From Phytohabitans sp036906915 (GTDB taxonomy: Bacteria; Actinomycetota; Actinomycetes; Mycobacteriales; Micromonosporaceae): a DNA stretch of 60,725 bases. The DNA is taken from NCBI RefSeq assembly GCF_036906915.1, contig NZ_JBAKHX010000045.1, forward strand, positions 1-60,725, given 5' to 3'. The notes under the pieces were generated by a model, which was not told the origin of the DNA, did no database searches, and saw only the letters and a list, made by a program, of their open reading frames with translations. Of the stretch, positions 7,130-16,387 are shown in pieces. The position numbers were made by a program, and so were the translations under genes. Position 1 is the stretch's first letter. Every line of letters begins with the position of its first letter.

Positions 7130-9427
7130 TCAGATCAAGCCCAGCTGACGGCCGCGCCGGACCGCCTCAGGGCGGGAGTCCGCGTCCAGCTTTCGGTAGA
7201 GACTCTTGGTGTAACCCTTGATCGTGTTGACCGACAGGTAGAGCTCCGCGCCGATCTCGCGCCGGTTGAGCGGACCCTGCAAGGCCCGCAGGATGGTCAG
7301 CTCACGCTCGGTGAGCTGCTCGACGAGCGCGCCGTCCCGGCGCGCCAGGGCCACCGCACCCCGGCCGATGCGAGCCTGGGCGGAACGCAGCGCCGCCGCC
7401 ACACCGGGCAGCACCGGCTCGGCGCGCATGATCTCGTCGGCTTCGGACAGGGCCGCGGCGGCAGCCCGGCGGTCGCCGCCGGCGAGTTCCGCTTCGGCCC
7501 GCGCGGTGAGCGCCCGCACCGACTGGCTCGGGTGGCCGGTGGCCACGGCCAGGTCCGCGGCGCGGGCGAGGACGGCGCGGGCGCCCGGGACGTCGCCGTC
7601 GAGGTGCAGGAGGAATCCTTCGGCAAGGCGCAGGTACGCGATCGCCGGCGCGGCAGCAACGCCGAGGGCGTCCTCCATCCGGGCCGCCTCGGGCAGGGCG
7701 GTGCGCAGCAGCCGCCGGACCTCCTCGACCTTGCCGCTCTTGAACTTCGACACGGCGAGCAGTCCAGTGGCCTGTAGTCGGCTGAACGTGGGGAGATCGA
7801 CAGCGGTCGCCCGGCCGACGGCGTCGCCGAGCAGTTGGGCGGCCTCGTCGTCGTGGTCCATGCCGCTGAGAACGCTGCCCAGCGCGACCCGGGAGATTAC
7901 CCAGCCCTGCCGGGTGGGGTCGGACTCGAGTGCCACCGCTCGCCGCGCCAGGCCGAGCGTTTGCGCGGCGTCCTCGCCGGGGTTGACGTAGACGGTTCGT
8001 AGCGTGGCGGCGGCGGCGCGTGCCGAGTGCCAGCCGGCCGGGGGCGGAGAGTCGTCGGTCAGCGTCGAATCGACGGCGTCCAGCATTGGCGCGACGCGGT
8101 CGAGCCGGCCTGTGAAGGCAGCCGCGGCCGCGATGGCGATGCCGAGCTTGGGGCTGGCTCGGACGACCTCCGGCGGCAAAGCGTCGGCCAGTCGCAGAAG
8201 GGTCCCGAGCGCGCCCCGCGCCAGGAAATCGTCGTCGCTGTCGGCGAGTAACTCACCTGCGGCCACCGGGTCTCCCGCCGCGACCAGGCAACGGAACGCA
8301 CCCTCCCGATCGCCCGCCGACCGGTGCCACGACGCCGCCCGCCGCAGCAGCGCCGGTTCCTCGCTCGCGCGGGTGGCGCGCAACTCCCGCACCAGCGCCT
8401 CGCGGAACAGCCGGTGGTACCGGTACCACGTCCGCCGGGTGTCCAGCGTCACCAGGAACAGGTCGGCGCGTTCCAGCTCGGCGAGGATCCGCACCGAGTC
8501 GCGCCGCTCAAGCATGAAGTCGCAGAGCGGGCCCGCCAGCCGGTCCAGCACCGAGGTACGCAGCAGGAAGTCGCGCTGTTCGGGCGCCAAGCCCTCGATC
8601 ACCTCCGCGGTGAGGTAGTCGACCACATGCCGGTCATCGTCCACCGGCCCGGCTGGGTCCGGGGGCCGGCCGGGCGCGCCGCGCAGGGCCAGCGCCACCA
8701 GCTTGAGACCCGCCGCCCAGCCCTCCGTGCGGGTGACCACCTCCTCGACCACGTCCTCCGGCAGCTCGTTTCGCTGCGGGCCGCGGCGGCTGACGGCGGC
8801 GACCAGTGGGCGCGCCTCGTCGGCGGTGAACCGCAGGTCGGCGGCTCTGATCTCGGTCAACTCTCCACGCGCGCGCAAGCGGGCCAGCGGAAGCGGCGGG
8901 TCGGACCGGCCGGCGAGGATCAGTCGTGCGCCCGGCGGCAGGTAGGCGAGCAGGAACTCCAGGCCCTCGTGGATCCACCGATCCCGGATGACGTGCAGGT
9001 CGTCGACGACGACGGCGAGGCGACCCGGCCGCGTCGCCAGATCATTGAGAAGGGCGGGTACCGCCACCTCCAGCGGGTCCACCTCCGGCACCCGCAGCGC
9101 GGCCAATGCCGCTTCGCCCAGTGTGCCATCGGCCATCCGGATGGCCGAAACCAGATAGGTCCAGAACCGGGACGGCTCGTCGTCCGCCTCATCGAGGGTC
9201 AGCCACGCTACGGCGGTACCGCCTTCGCCCGCCACCGTGTGCGCCCAGTCGGTGAGCAGCGTCGTCTTTCCCCAGCCGGCCGACGCGACCACCACCACGA
9301 GCGGCGTGCCCTCGCCGAGGACGTCGGTCAGCCGGCGTCGCGACACGGTGCCGGCCCGACGCGGCGGCACGCTGATCTTGCCGACGACGAGCGGAACTCC
9401 CGACGACGGTGCGTCGCTGCTCACCAC
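7130..9427 (-). CDS. LAL-type LuxR family STAND regulator
   Basis: The 765-aa protein starts with a MalT-like ATPase domain (Walker A ASAGWGKTTLL at about residues 47-58; Walker B-like LAVVVDDLH near 140). It continues through a long helical TPR-like region and ends in a LuxR helix-turn-helix (LTERELTILRAL to LYRKLDADS, about 695-755). LAL regulators bind a small inducer in the helical region and activate promoters as ATP-dependent multimers. Two consecutive GTG codons at 9427 and 9424 are both possible starts. It is divergent from the broken esterase at 9604. It may control the Lnt-like unit or the esterase, but the target is not visible. Confidence 0.9.
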   Translation of the reverse strand: MVSSDAPSSGVPLVVGKISVPPRRAGTVSRRRLTDVLGEGTPLVVVVASAGWGKTTLLTDWAHTVAGEGGTAVAWLTLDEADDEPSRFWTYLVSAIRMADGTLGEAALAALRVPEVDPLEVAVPALLNDLATRPGRLAVVVDDLHVIRDRWIHEGLEFLLAYLPPGARLILAGRSDPPLPLARLRARGELTEIRAADLRFTADEARPLVAAVSRRGPQRNELPEDVVEEVVTRTEGWAAGLKLVALALRGAPGRPPDPAGPVDDDRHVVDYLTAEVIEGLAPEQRDFLLRTSVLDRLAGPLCDFMLERRDSVRILAELERADLFLVTLDTRRTWYRYHRLFREALVRELRATRASEEPALLRRAASWHRSAGDREGAFRCLVAAGDPVAAGELLADSDDDFLARGALGTLLRLADALPPEVVRASPKLGIAIAAAAAFTGRLDRVAPMLDAVDSTLTDDSPPPAGWHSARAAAATLRTVYVNPGEDAAQTLGLARRAVALESDPTRQGWVISRVALGSVLSGMDHDDEAAQLLGDAVGRATAVDLPTFSRLQATGLLAVSKFKSGKVEEVRRLLRTALPEAARMEDALGVAAAPAIAYLRLAEGFLLHLDGDVPGARAVLARAADLAVATGHPSQSVRALTARAEAELAGGDRRAAAAALSEADEIMRAEPVLPGVAAALRSAQARIGRGAVALARRDGALVEQLTERELTILRALQGPLNRREIGAELYLSVNTIKGYTKSLYRKLDADSRPEAVRRGRQLGLI

Positions 9428-9603
9428 CGGCCGATTCTGTCACCGCACGGTCTCCCCGCCAACGAGCCCGGCAGGAGTTACCCGCCTCCCGTGCTGCGTG
9501 GGACGAATGTCCTACCGATGACGGGAAGTTGTGGCCTGCTCCCGCGCACACGCCGGCTCCTAGCGTGGATGACGTCCGCTGAGGGTCGAGGAAGGGAGCG
9601 CCG

Positions 9604-10162
9604 GTGTTCATCGGATACGTCACGGCAGTGGTAGTCACGGGCATCTGTGTGGCGTTCGCGCTGCTCGCGCCGCGCTGGCGGGGCCCGTTCGGTGCTGTGA
9701 GCTATCGGCTCGGGTTGGCATACAACGAGTTGCCAGTGCGCCGGCTTCCATCCGGCCGGGACCTGTTCGCGCCGATCCCGTTGCAGCCCGGCTTCGAGGG
9801 GCGCCGACACGTCGGTCACGGCCGTGGTCTCGCTGTACGGATACTACGGTCGCTACTACGGAAGAGACGCCGGCGAGGAGATCCCGTCGACCCCGTTCGC
9901 GTACCCGGCAACGCAGGCACCGCCGATCTTCATGGCGCACGGCGACCGCGACACCCTCGTGCCGGTGGCCGAGGCCCGGCTGCTGGCCACCCGGCTGCGG
10001 AGTATGTCGACGAATCCGGTCGTGTACGCCGAGCTCCCCGGCGGCCAGCAGGCCTTCGATCTGTTCCGCTCCCCCCGGTTCGAGGCCGTCATCGACGGCG
10101 TCGTGGCGTTCACCGCCTGGGTGCGGTCGCGGCTCGACGACCGCCGCGAAATCCGTCACTAG
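9604..10162 (+). pseudogene. alpha/beta hydrolase (esterase) with internal deletion
   Basis: The first frame (9604 to about 9800) encodes an N-terminal membrane helix and the start of a BD-FAE-like esterase (AVSYRLGLAYNELP). The second frame (about 9800-10162) encodes the C-terminal third: GADTSVTAVVSLYG, the Asp loop AHGDRDTLVPV and the His region ending in FDLFRSPRFEAV. The central part with the GxSxG nucleophile elbow is absent and the two pieces are out of frame, so no active esterase can be made. An intact relative would be roughly 150 residues longer (estimate from the family). The fragment is followed closely by the DUF6069-like gene. Confidence 0.75.
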
Positions 10163-10181
10163 TCACGAGAAGGGACACATC

Positions 10182-10583
10182 ATGACGCAGACAATGACCT
10201 CACGCTCCAACTGGCTCCGGCCTTGGGCGACGATCGCGGCCGCCGCAGGCGCGGCGCTGATCGTGTGGGTGCTGAGCGTGCCGGTCGCTGGGGTCGAGCT
10301 CGTGGTCGGCTCTGGGCCGTCGCGGCAGTCCGTCGGGCCGGGCGCTGTCGCGGTGGTGTCCCTGCTGGCCGGCGGAGCCGCCTGGGCATTGCTAGCGTTC
10401 CTGGCGGCGCGGTTCCGCGGCGGTCGCCGGGCATGGCGGATCACGGCCTGGGCCGTGCTCACGCTGTCGTTGCTGGGTCCGGTCGGCACGGGTGCCACGG
10501 GCGGGGTGCTCGCCACGTTGTTGGCCATGCATATGGTGGTGGGGATGACGCTGATCGTCGGCCTCGCCCGGCCGGGGCGGTGA
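10182..10583 (+). CDS. small four-helix membrane protein (DUF6069-like)
   Basis: The 133-aa protein contains four hydrophobic segments (about residues 15-35, 50-75, 85-105 and 108-128) separated by short charged loops, with no catalytic motif. The pattern matches the uncharacterised DUF6069 family as I recall it. AGAAGGGA lies before the ATG. The sensor kinase begins five bases after its stop, so it is probably co-transcribed with the two-component system and may be a target or accessory membrane subunit. That role is inference from position only. Confidence 0.75.
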   Translation: MTQTMTSRSNWLRPWATIAAAAGAALIVWVLSVPVAGVELVVGSGPSRQSVGPGAVAVVSLLAGGAAWALLAFLAARFRGGRRAWRITAWAVLTLSLLGPVGTGATGGVLATLLAMHMVVGMTLIVGLARPGR

Positions 10584-10587
10584 CAGG

Positions 10588-11748
10588 ATGATGAGAGCCG
10601 ACGACGAGACGACGGACTGCGTCGAACAGCAGCCGTGGACAGCGTGGATCACACGCCATTCCGGCCCCTGGTTCCCGCTGGTCTGGGCCCCACTGCTGCT
10701 GGCCGCCCCGCTCGCCGGTTCACTGGTCGACCGCCAGCTCGCTCGAACCGGCGCGCTGCTGGTCGTGGGCCTGGTATACGCCGTGACCGTCCGGCTGCCC
10801 TGGGGCCCGGTCGACCGCGGCCGAGGGCCCGCCGAGCTGGCGCTGCTGCTCCTCGGCGCACTGTGCACGGCGTACCTGGTGATCTGGCGGGTGGACCGGC
10901 AGTTCCTGTTCCCGCTCCTGGCCATCGCCGTCGCCACGGCCGTCCGGCCGCGGTGGGCGCTGGGTTTGATCGGGTCACTGGCGGTCAGCGGAGCCATCGC
11001 CGCCGGGGTCGAGGACCGCTCGGTCGCCACCGCCCTGGCGCTGGCGTTCGCCACCTACTTCGCCGGGGCGGCCACCTTCCTCGTGCACCACCTGGTCGGC
11101 GTCGTCGGTGAGCTGACCCGGACCCGGCAGCGACTGGCCCGCCTCGCGGTCGACGAGGAGCGGTCGCGGTTCTCCCGTGACCTGCACGACCTGCTCGGGC
11201 ATACCCTGTCGGTCATGGTGGTCAAGGCGCAGGCCGTGCGGCGGCTCGCCGAGCGCGACCCGTCCGCCGCCGCCGCGCACGCCAGCGACGTCGAAACGAT
11301 CGGTCGGCAGGCCCTGACCGAGGTCCGCGCCGCTGTCACCGGATACCGGACGGTCCGGCTGGCGCAGGAGTTGCGCAACGCGGGTACGGCTCTGACCGCT
11401 GCCAACGTACGGGTGGACATCACCGGGCCGGACGGCGACCTGCCCGACGAGATCGACTCCCTCTTCGGGTGGGTGGTCCGCGAGGCGACGACCAACGTGC
11501 TGCGGCACGCCGCGGCCGGGCGATGCCGGATCACCGTGACATCTGGGGCGGCCACGGCCGACGTGGAGATCATCGACGACGGGCGAGGCGACACCGGGCA
11601 GGACCGCTCCCGGCAGGACGGTTCCGGGCTTCACGGACTGCGGGAGCGTGTCGAAGACCTCGGTGGCGTGCTGACAGCGACGGCCACGACATCCGGATTC
11701 CGGCTGGCCGTCTCGGTGCCCACCCCAACCGCGGCGGGACGACGATGA
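10588..11748 (+). CDS. DesK/NarL-type sensor histidine kinase
   Basis: The 386-aa kinase has about five or six membrane helices (residues 25-170), a HisKA_3 dimerisation region with the phospho-acceptor in FSRDLHDLLGHTLSVM (His about 200), and a HATPase domain with the N-box REATTNVLRHA (about 297-307) and the G-box GSGLHGLRERV. It lacks an extracytoplasmic sensor domain, so it probably senses membrane state or a membrane partner. Its TGA overlaps the ATG of the response regulator (ATGA at 11745-11748), giving balanced translation of the pair. Confidence 0.92.
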   Translation: MMRADDETTDCVEQQPWTAWITRHSGPWFPLVWAPLLLAAPLAGSLVDRQLARTGALLVVGLVYAVTVRLPWGPVDRGRGPAELALLLLGALCTAYLVIWRVDRQFLFPLLAIAVATAVRPRWALGLIGSLAVSGAIAAGVEDRSVATALALAFATYFAGAATFLVHHLVGVVGELTRTRQRLARLAVDEERSRFSRDLHDLLGHTLSVMVVKAQAVRRLAERDPSAAAAHASDVETIGRQALTEVRAAVTGYRTVRLAQELRNAGTALTAANVRVDITGPDGDLPDEIDSLFGWVVREATTNVLRHAAAGRCRITVTSGAATADVEIIDDGRGDTGQDRSRQDGSGLHGLRERVEDLGGVLTATATTSGFRLAVSVPTPTAAGRR

Positions 11749-12365
11749 CGACCCAGCCCCCGACGACCATCCTGATCGCCGAGGACCAGGGCATGATGCG
11801 ATCGGCGCTCGCGACCCTGCTCAACCTCGAGGAAGACATGCGCGTCGTGGCCACCGTAGGCCGCGGCGACGAGGTCATCGCGGCCGTCGGCGCGTACACC
11901 CCCGATGTCGTCCTGCTCGACATCGAACTTCCCGGCCGGGGTGGCCTCGACATCATCGGCGAACTGGCCGCCACCGCGCCCGGGTGCGTCGTCATCGTCG
12001 TGACCACGTTCGGCCGACCCGGCTACCTGAGACGGGCACTCGAGTCGGGAGCCAGGGGTTTCCTGGTCAAGGACGATCCGGTCGAAGAACTCGCCAGGTC
12101 GATCCGCCGGGCTCGCGCCGGCGAGATCGTGGTGAACCCCCACCTGGCGACACTGGCTCTGTCCGCCACCCCGAACCCACTCTCAGACCGCGAACGGCAA
12201 GTGTTGGCCGCCTCCGCCGGCGGCACGACGATCGCCGACATCGCGACCGGACTGCACCTGTCACCGAGCACCGTACGCAACTACCTGTCGTCGGCGATCG
12301 GCAAGACCGCCACCCGCAACCGCGCCGAGGCGCTCACCCTCGCCCGCGAGCAAGGCTGGCTCTAG
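11745..12365 (+). CDS. NarL/FixJ family response regulator
   Basis: The 206-aa protein has a receiver domain (ILIAEDQ acidic pocket, phospho-acceptor Asp about 59 in VVLLDIELPGRGG, Lys in FLVKDDP) and a C-terminal LuxR helix-turn-helix (LSDRERQVLAAS to IGKTATRNRAEAL). It is the cognate partner of the preceding kinase, as shown by the 4-bp gene overlap. Regulators of this type frequently control neighbouring transport or membrane genes. The ATG at 11745 is fixed by the overlap and by the receiver domain start. Confidence 0.92.
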   Translation: MTTQPPTTILIAEDQGMMRSALATLLNLEEDMRVVATVGRGDEVIAAVGAYTPDVVLLDIELPGRGGLDIIGELAATAPGCVVIVVTTFGRPGYLRRALESGARGFLVKDDPVEELARSIRRARAGEIVVNPHLATLALSATPNPLSDRERQVLAASAGGTTIADIATGLHLSPSTVRNYLSSAIGKTATRNRAEALTLAREQGWL

Positions 12366-12522
12366 CCGGCTCCCGGCAGCATGAGGTCGTTGGCGTCCGC
12401 GACGTTACCGGCGAGTCAGTAGCGATCTTCGAAGTTGGGGATGTCGTCCAACGCACAACCTGGTAACGCCGGACGGGCTCGCAGCCAAGTAGAGGCAACG
12501 CTGCCGATGTGAGGAGCCGCCC

Positions 12523-13080
12523 ATGGGTCGACCCCCACCCCTGACTGACCCGGACAGGTTCACCGCCTTCTACCGGGCGCACGTCGAGGCCGTGCTGCGT
12601 TTCGTCACCCGCCGGGTGGAGGATCCGCACCTGGCTGCCGACATCACGGCCGACGTCTTCTACGCCGTCATGCAGTCAGCGGCCAGCTACCGACCACAGC
12701 GTGGTGAAGAGATCGCGTGGCTGTACGGGATAGCTCGTAACCAGATCTCCAATCACGCCCGGCAACACGCCCGTGAGGCGGTTCGGCGGCAGCGACTTGC
12801 CGGCCGGCGTCTACTCGACGACCAGGACATCGAGCGGCTGGAGGAACGCATCGACGCCAGCCGGGCCGCCCGCCAGCTGTACCGGCGGCTGCAACAACTA
12901 CCAGAGGCGGAGCGAGCGGTGCTCGAACTGGTCGCGGTCGATGGGTTGCCGGTCTCCGCGGCCGCCGCCCTGGGTATCCGGCCCGGCACCGCCCGGGTGC
13001 GGCTGTACCGCGCCCGCCGTGCCCTCAGGGCGGACACCGGTCCCGCCCCGTCGCAAGAACCGCTTTGGGAGATGACATGA
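12523..13080 (+). CDS. ECF-type RNA polymerase sigma factor
   Basis: This 185-aa sigma factor has region 2 (FYRAHVEAVLRFVTRRV, then ADITADVFYAVM and the -10 recognition segment ending EIAWLYGIARN) and region 4 (LPEAERAVLELVAVDGLPVS with HTH AAAALGIRPGTARVRLYRARRAL). GAGGAG precedes the ATG by a good distance. The stop overlaps the start of the next gene (ATGA at 13077-13080), the usual arrangement of ECF factors with a membrane anti-sigma or effector protein. No C-terminal extension is present. Confidence 0.9.
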   Translation: MGRPPPLTDPDRFTAFYRAHVEAVLRFVTRRVEDPHLAADITADVFYAVMQSAASYRPQRGEEIAWLYGIARNQISNHARQHAREAVRRQRLAGRRLLDDQDIERLEERIDASRAARQLYRRLQQLPEAERAVLELVAVDGLPVSAAAALGIRPGTARVRLYRARRALRADTGPAPSQEPLWEMT

Positions 13081-13730
13081 ACACCACCGACCACACCACC
13101 GGAACCGACCGGTTCGAGGATCGGCTGCTAGAGCAGTTGCGCGCCGACTTTCCCCGGGATTCGCGCCCCGAGGCGACCGGCGCCAGTCACCGGCGCCGGA
13201 TGCTGCGGCGTATCGCGGCGCCAGCGGTCGCCGCTGCGGCGACCGCAGTAGTCGGCGCGCTCATCGTGACCGCAGCCAACCCGGCCTATGCCATCCGCGC
13301 TGAGCCCGACGGCAGCTTCGCCGTGGTGCTGTACAGCACCGACGCAGCCGACCTCGCCAAGGCCGAACAAGAGTTGCAGCGCAAAGGCGCCCGCATCGAG
13401 CTCATCCCGGCCACCATGGACTGCCTCGGCGTCCTCAACGCCCCGCAGCTGACATCGCCGCCGCATCCGACGCCGAGCGGACCTCCGAACGAGGAGGACC
13501 ACCCCGAGTTCCTCGCATTCTGGCCGGTGATCGGCGACGAACAACAGCGCAGCAACCCCATCACCGGCGAGACGCTACGACCTCAGGAACGGGCGTTCAC
13601 CGTCCGACCAGACCTGATCCCCACCGGCCAGGTGCTGTGGGTCGCGGTCGCGGGCGGTCAGACCTCGACCTTGGCGATGGTTGTCCAGTTCGAACCGGTC
13701 GGCGCCGGGCAACCCGAAGTCTGTGCCTGA
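13077..13730 (+). CDS. membrane-anchored putative anti-sigma or sigma-linked protein
   Basis: The 217-aa protein has a cytosolic N-terminus of about 45 residues, one membrane helix (about residues 46-66, AAPAVAAAATAVVGALIVTA) and an extracytoplasmic domain with two cysteines (about 116 and 216). The topology and overlap with the sigma gene fit an anti-sigma factor. However, the N-terminus lacks a clear zinc-binding HxxxCxxC motif, so it may be a non-zinc anti-sigma or a downstream sensor. The ATG at 13077 overlapping the sigma stop is preferred over a TTG at 13065. Confidence 0.7.
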   Translation: MNTTDHTTGTDRFEDRLLEQLRADFPRDSRPEATGASHRRRMLRRIAAPAVAAAATAVVGALIVTAANPAYAIRAEPDGSFAVVLYSTDAADLAKAEQELQRKGARIELIPATMDCLGVLNAPQLTSPPHPTPSGPPNEEDHPEFLAFWPVIGDEQQRSNPITGETLRPQERAFTVRPDLIPTGQVLWVAVAGGQTSTLAMVVQFEPVGAGQPEVCA

Positions 13731-13741
13731 CGACATACTGG

Positions 13742-13917
13742 TCAGCCCTGCCGTGGTTGTTCTTTCATCCTGGCCGCCACTCGCGCGGTGATCTCCCGGA
13801 GCCAGACGTGGCCGGCGTCATGGGTGTGGACAGGGTGCCACCACAGGGCTTCGTGGAGGGGTACCGCGCTGTACGGCGGTTCCATGACGCGTACGCCGGC
13901 CACGTCCCTCAGCCGGG
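13742..13917 (-). pseudogene. LysR-family regulator, C-terminal scar
   Basis: Read on the minus strand, this stretch encodes the end of a LysR effector-binding domain (GVRVMEPPYSAVPLHEALWW, then WLREITARVAA) and stops at 13742. The frame is cut at about 13917, directly against the start of the next plus-strand gene, so at least 80 percent of the gene is missing. The similarity is from recalled family sequence patterns. Confidence 0.55.
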
Positions 13918-13920
13918 CGG

Positions 13921-14931
13921 ATGTACCGGATTCACTTGTCTGCCGCCGACTTGGCGCGGGTGCGGGTGCGGGTGGCGCCGACGTTGGGCCCTTTGGCCGA
14001 GACCGTGTTCAGCTTGCTCAAGCTGAGCGGCCGAGGGCACGACACGAATGTTCGGCGGGTGGCGACGCCGGGTACGCAGTGCGCTCGATTCGCGGTTCGC
14101 GGTCCTGACCGCGATCGCGCCCGCGCGGATGCCCTATCTCGACATGGCCCTGCTCGCCGGGCCCGGCCGCAACCTGGCCGAGAGCGCCGAGTCATTCCTG
14201 GCCGGCCCCCGGCAGGCCGTCCGGGCCGAGCTGGATTTCTACGCCGACCATCACGGCCGGGTGCCGGCCGCACTGGCCGGGCTGGCCGACGCTCTCGCCG
14301 TACGGCGGACAATTCTGTCCACAATGGAGAGTTACCACCGCATCGCCGTGGGCCCGCACTGGCGTCGCATGCGTGCGCACCTCGACGCGGATCGTGCACA
14401 CCGCGGCACGATCCTGCTCGACAACGGCGTCGACGGACTGCTCGCTGGCCTGCACCCGGACATCCGATGGACGCCGCCGACCCTCCACATTGCCACCGAG
14501 TACCCGTGCGACAGCGACGTTTTCCTCGATGGGCGCGGGCTACGGTTGGTGCCGTCGTTCTTCCTGCGGGCGCCGGTGGTGATGTACGACCGGTGGATCC
14601 CACCGACTGCACCCTGATCTATCCCGCCTCGGTCGACCTCGACCAGGCCGCGGACGTCTGGACGGCCGGCACCTCGACGCCGGCGCTGGCCAACCTCCTC
14701 GGGCGCACCCGCGCGTCGGTGCTCACCGCGATCGCCGACGGCGTCGCCACGACCGGCGCCCTGGCCCACCGCCTCGGTGTCTCATCTGCGGCGGTCAGCC
14801 AGCACACCGCCGTCCTGCGGGCGGCCGGCCTGATCACGACCCGCCGGCACCACGGCAACGTCCTCCACAACCCGACCCAGACCGGTCTGACCCTCCTCGA
14901 CCGGCCCGGAGCGCTCCACCCGACGGAGTGA
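13921..14931 (+). pseudogene. winged-helix (ArsR-like) regulator, two frameshifts
   Basis: Three pieces in two frames make one protein of about 335 residues. An N-terminal segment (MYRIHLSAADLARVRV, 13921 to about 14045) is followed by a middle domain in the +1 frame (FGGWRRRVRSAL to APVVMYDR, about 14048-14590) and a C-terminal winged helix back in the first frame (DPTDCTLIYPASVDLD to about 14931; recognition helix region VSSAAVSQHTAVLRAAGLI). The layout is that of actinobacterial ArsR-type regulators with an N-terminal DUF domain. The shifts at about 14045 and about 14592 prevent full-length translation unless they are sequencing errors. All three pieces are otherwise well preserved, so decay is recent or artefactual. 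Confidence 0.75.
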
Positions 14932-15440
14932 TCGCCACCGCAGTGGCGACGCATGAACGTTGCAAACCGTCGCGGCCATCTTGGGAATCACCGTGCGCTC
15001 GATCAGGCCCTGGCTCCCAAACTTCATCGCGCGGCAGGCCACAGGCTGTCAGCGCCCTCGCACCACTCCCCTCGTTCACATCGACCTGCTCGATGATCTC
15101 GGTTCCCACCGAGCCGGGCGGGATGAGGATGGGCTGGGTGGCGCCGGGCGATTGTCCCGGACGATCGGGTCCTCGACATCGGCTCCGCCCGCCGCGCGGT
15201 GGCCGCGCCAGCTCAGCCCGCCGCGGGGGTTGGCGGGGCGATGAAGGCCGCCAACACCTCCGGCTTGCTCAGCGGCCCGACGTCGACGCCCTCGTCGGCA
15301 GAGTATGGCTGCGATGGGTGAAGCGAGGGCCAGCGTTCAGCGGCCCGCTCCGGGCAGCCGGGACGACGGTGTCGCTGTCGGAGGTGGGACCTCACGTCAT
15401 ACCCGACCCTATAACTTTAATTAATCATCATTGATGCGCA
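14932..15440. other. gene-free stretch
   Basis: No domain or consistent coding frame is recognised here on either strand. Short minus-strand frames around 14950-15120 read somewhat like protein but match nothing I know. Given the scars on both sides this may be decayed coding DNA. The right end becomes AT-rich (15410-15440) and leads into the palindrome before the P-loop gene. Confidence 0.4.
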
Positions 15441-15463
15441 AGAACAAGACTTGATCTTGTTCT
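15441..15463. promoter_or_regulatory. 9-bp inverted repeat in AT-rich promoter region
   Basis: AGAACAAGA and TCTTGTTCT form a perfect inverted repeat around a 5-nt loop, 22 bp before the ATG of the P-loop gene. The preceding 30 bases (TTTAATTAATCATCATT) are strikingly AT-rich for this genome. The pair fits an operator over a promoter or a 5' leader hairpin. Confidence 0.5.
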
Positions 15464-15485
15464 GTGGTGGACTGACACTCAGACC

Positions 15486-16139
15486 ATGGTTTGGGATCCG
15501 TTTGGCACGCTGCGTCAGACTCTGTGGATCGGTGGCGGCCAGTGGGCCGGCAAGTCCACGGTTGCCCGCATTCTGGCTGTCAGGCACGGTCTCACTGCCT
15601 ACCACTACGACTATCACGACGCGCGTGGACATGACGATCGCAGGATCGCGGCCCGGCTCCGGCTCGGCCAGCCGCCGACCCCTCTAGATCCCGACCAGGT
15701 ATGGGTGCACCTAAGCCCGGAGGTGATGGCTGCCGAGACACTTGCCGGCTTCCCCACCCGCTTCGAGTGGGCTCTGGACGACCTGCGTGCTCTTGTTTCC
15801 GGTCGCCCGATCATTGCCGAGGGCTGGGGCCTGCGACCCGATCTCGTCGCCCCGATCGTCGACTCGCCACGCCGGATGATCATCATGGTGCCCACCGAAG
15901 ACTTCCGCAGACGCCAACTCCAGACCCTGCCGAGAGCCGGCGCGCTCTCGGCAGGCGTCAGTGATCCCGAACGTGCGCAACGCAACCGGATCGCTCGGGA
16001 CCGCCTGGTTGCCGACGACGCCGTCCGCACCGCGTCCGAGCACGGCATGCTGGTTATCAAGGTAGACGGCGCCCTGGACGGCGAAGGCATCGCCGACGTC
16101 GTGGCCGAGCACTTCAGTCCCTACCTTGGCCCTGCATGA
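15486..16139 (+). CDS. P-loop kinase-like/AAA family protein
   Basis: The 217-aa protein has an early Walker A (IGGGQWAGKSTVA, about residues 15-27) and a second strand containing HYDYHD. A helical insert and the strand GRPIIAEGWGLRPDLV precede MIIMVPTEDFRRRQL, and an arginine-rich lid RAQRNRIARDRLVAD comes near the end. This is the organisation of small nucleoside/shikimate-type kinases that phosphorylate a small molecule, but the acceptor is unknown. Its upstream DNA is unusually AT-rich and carries a 9-bp palindrome. It is convergent with a GNAT scar. The gene looks intact. Confidence 0.72.
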   Translation: MVWDPFGTLRQTLWIGGGQWAGKSTVARILAVRHGLTAYHYDYHDARGHDDRRIAARLRLGQPPTPLDPDQVWVHLSPEVMAAETLAGFPTRFEWALDDLRALVSGRPIIAEGWGLRPDLVAPIVDSPRRMIIMVPTEDFRRRQLQTLPRAGALSAGVSDPERAQRNRIARDRLVADDAVRTASEHGMLVIKVDGALDGEGIADVVAEHFSPYLGPA

Positions 16140-16193
16140 CAACCCGCCACCGGCAAAACGCCCTTTCGGGCTCCCTTGGCCAGCACGTCCAGG

Positions 16194-16340
16194 TCAGCGC
16201 ACCCATACCCTGAGTTCACCGACGGGCACAAACCCACCATCAAGAGCTGCGGCGAGGGCGTCCCCACGCTCGTAGCCGACGATTGGCCGACCCGGGAAAT
16301 ACACGCCGATCGCGTCGGCCAACTCCGCCCAGTCCAGCAT
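16194..16340 (-). pseudogene. GNAT acetyltransferase-like C-terminal scar
   Basis: The minus strand encodes about 48 residues ending in RVWVR and including LADAIGVYFPGRPIVGYERG. This matches the last strand-helix unit of a GNAT-type acetyltransferase as I recall related sequences. Upstream DNA (16341-16387) does not continue the fold, so most of the gene is missing. A small hairpin (GCCCTTTCGGGC, 16160-16171) lies just beyond its stop. Confidence 0.45.
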
Positions 16341-16387
16341 CGTCCTATGTCGACACTAGGGCCCAGCCCCTGCCGTGGCCCGCAGCC

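Noticed and set aside
14950..15120. Minus-strand frame beginning MGTEIIEQVDVNEGSG
   Set aside because: It looks partly coding but switches frame, matches no family I recognise and has no supporting start, so it is left as unassigned DNA.
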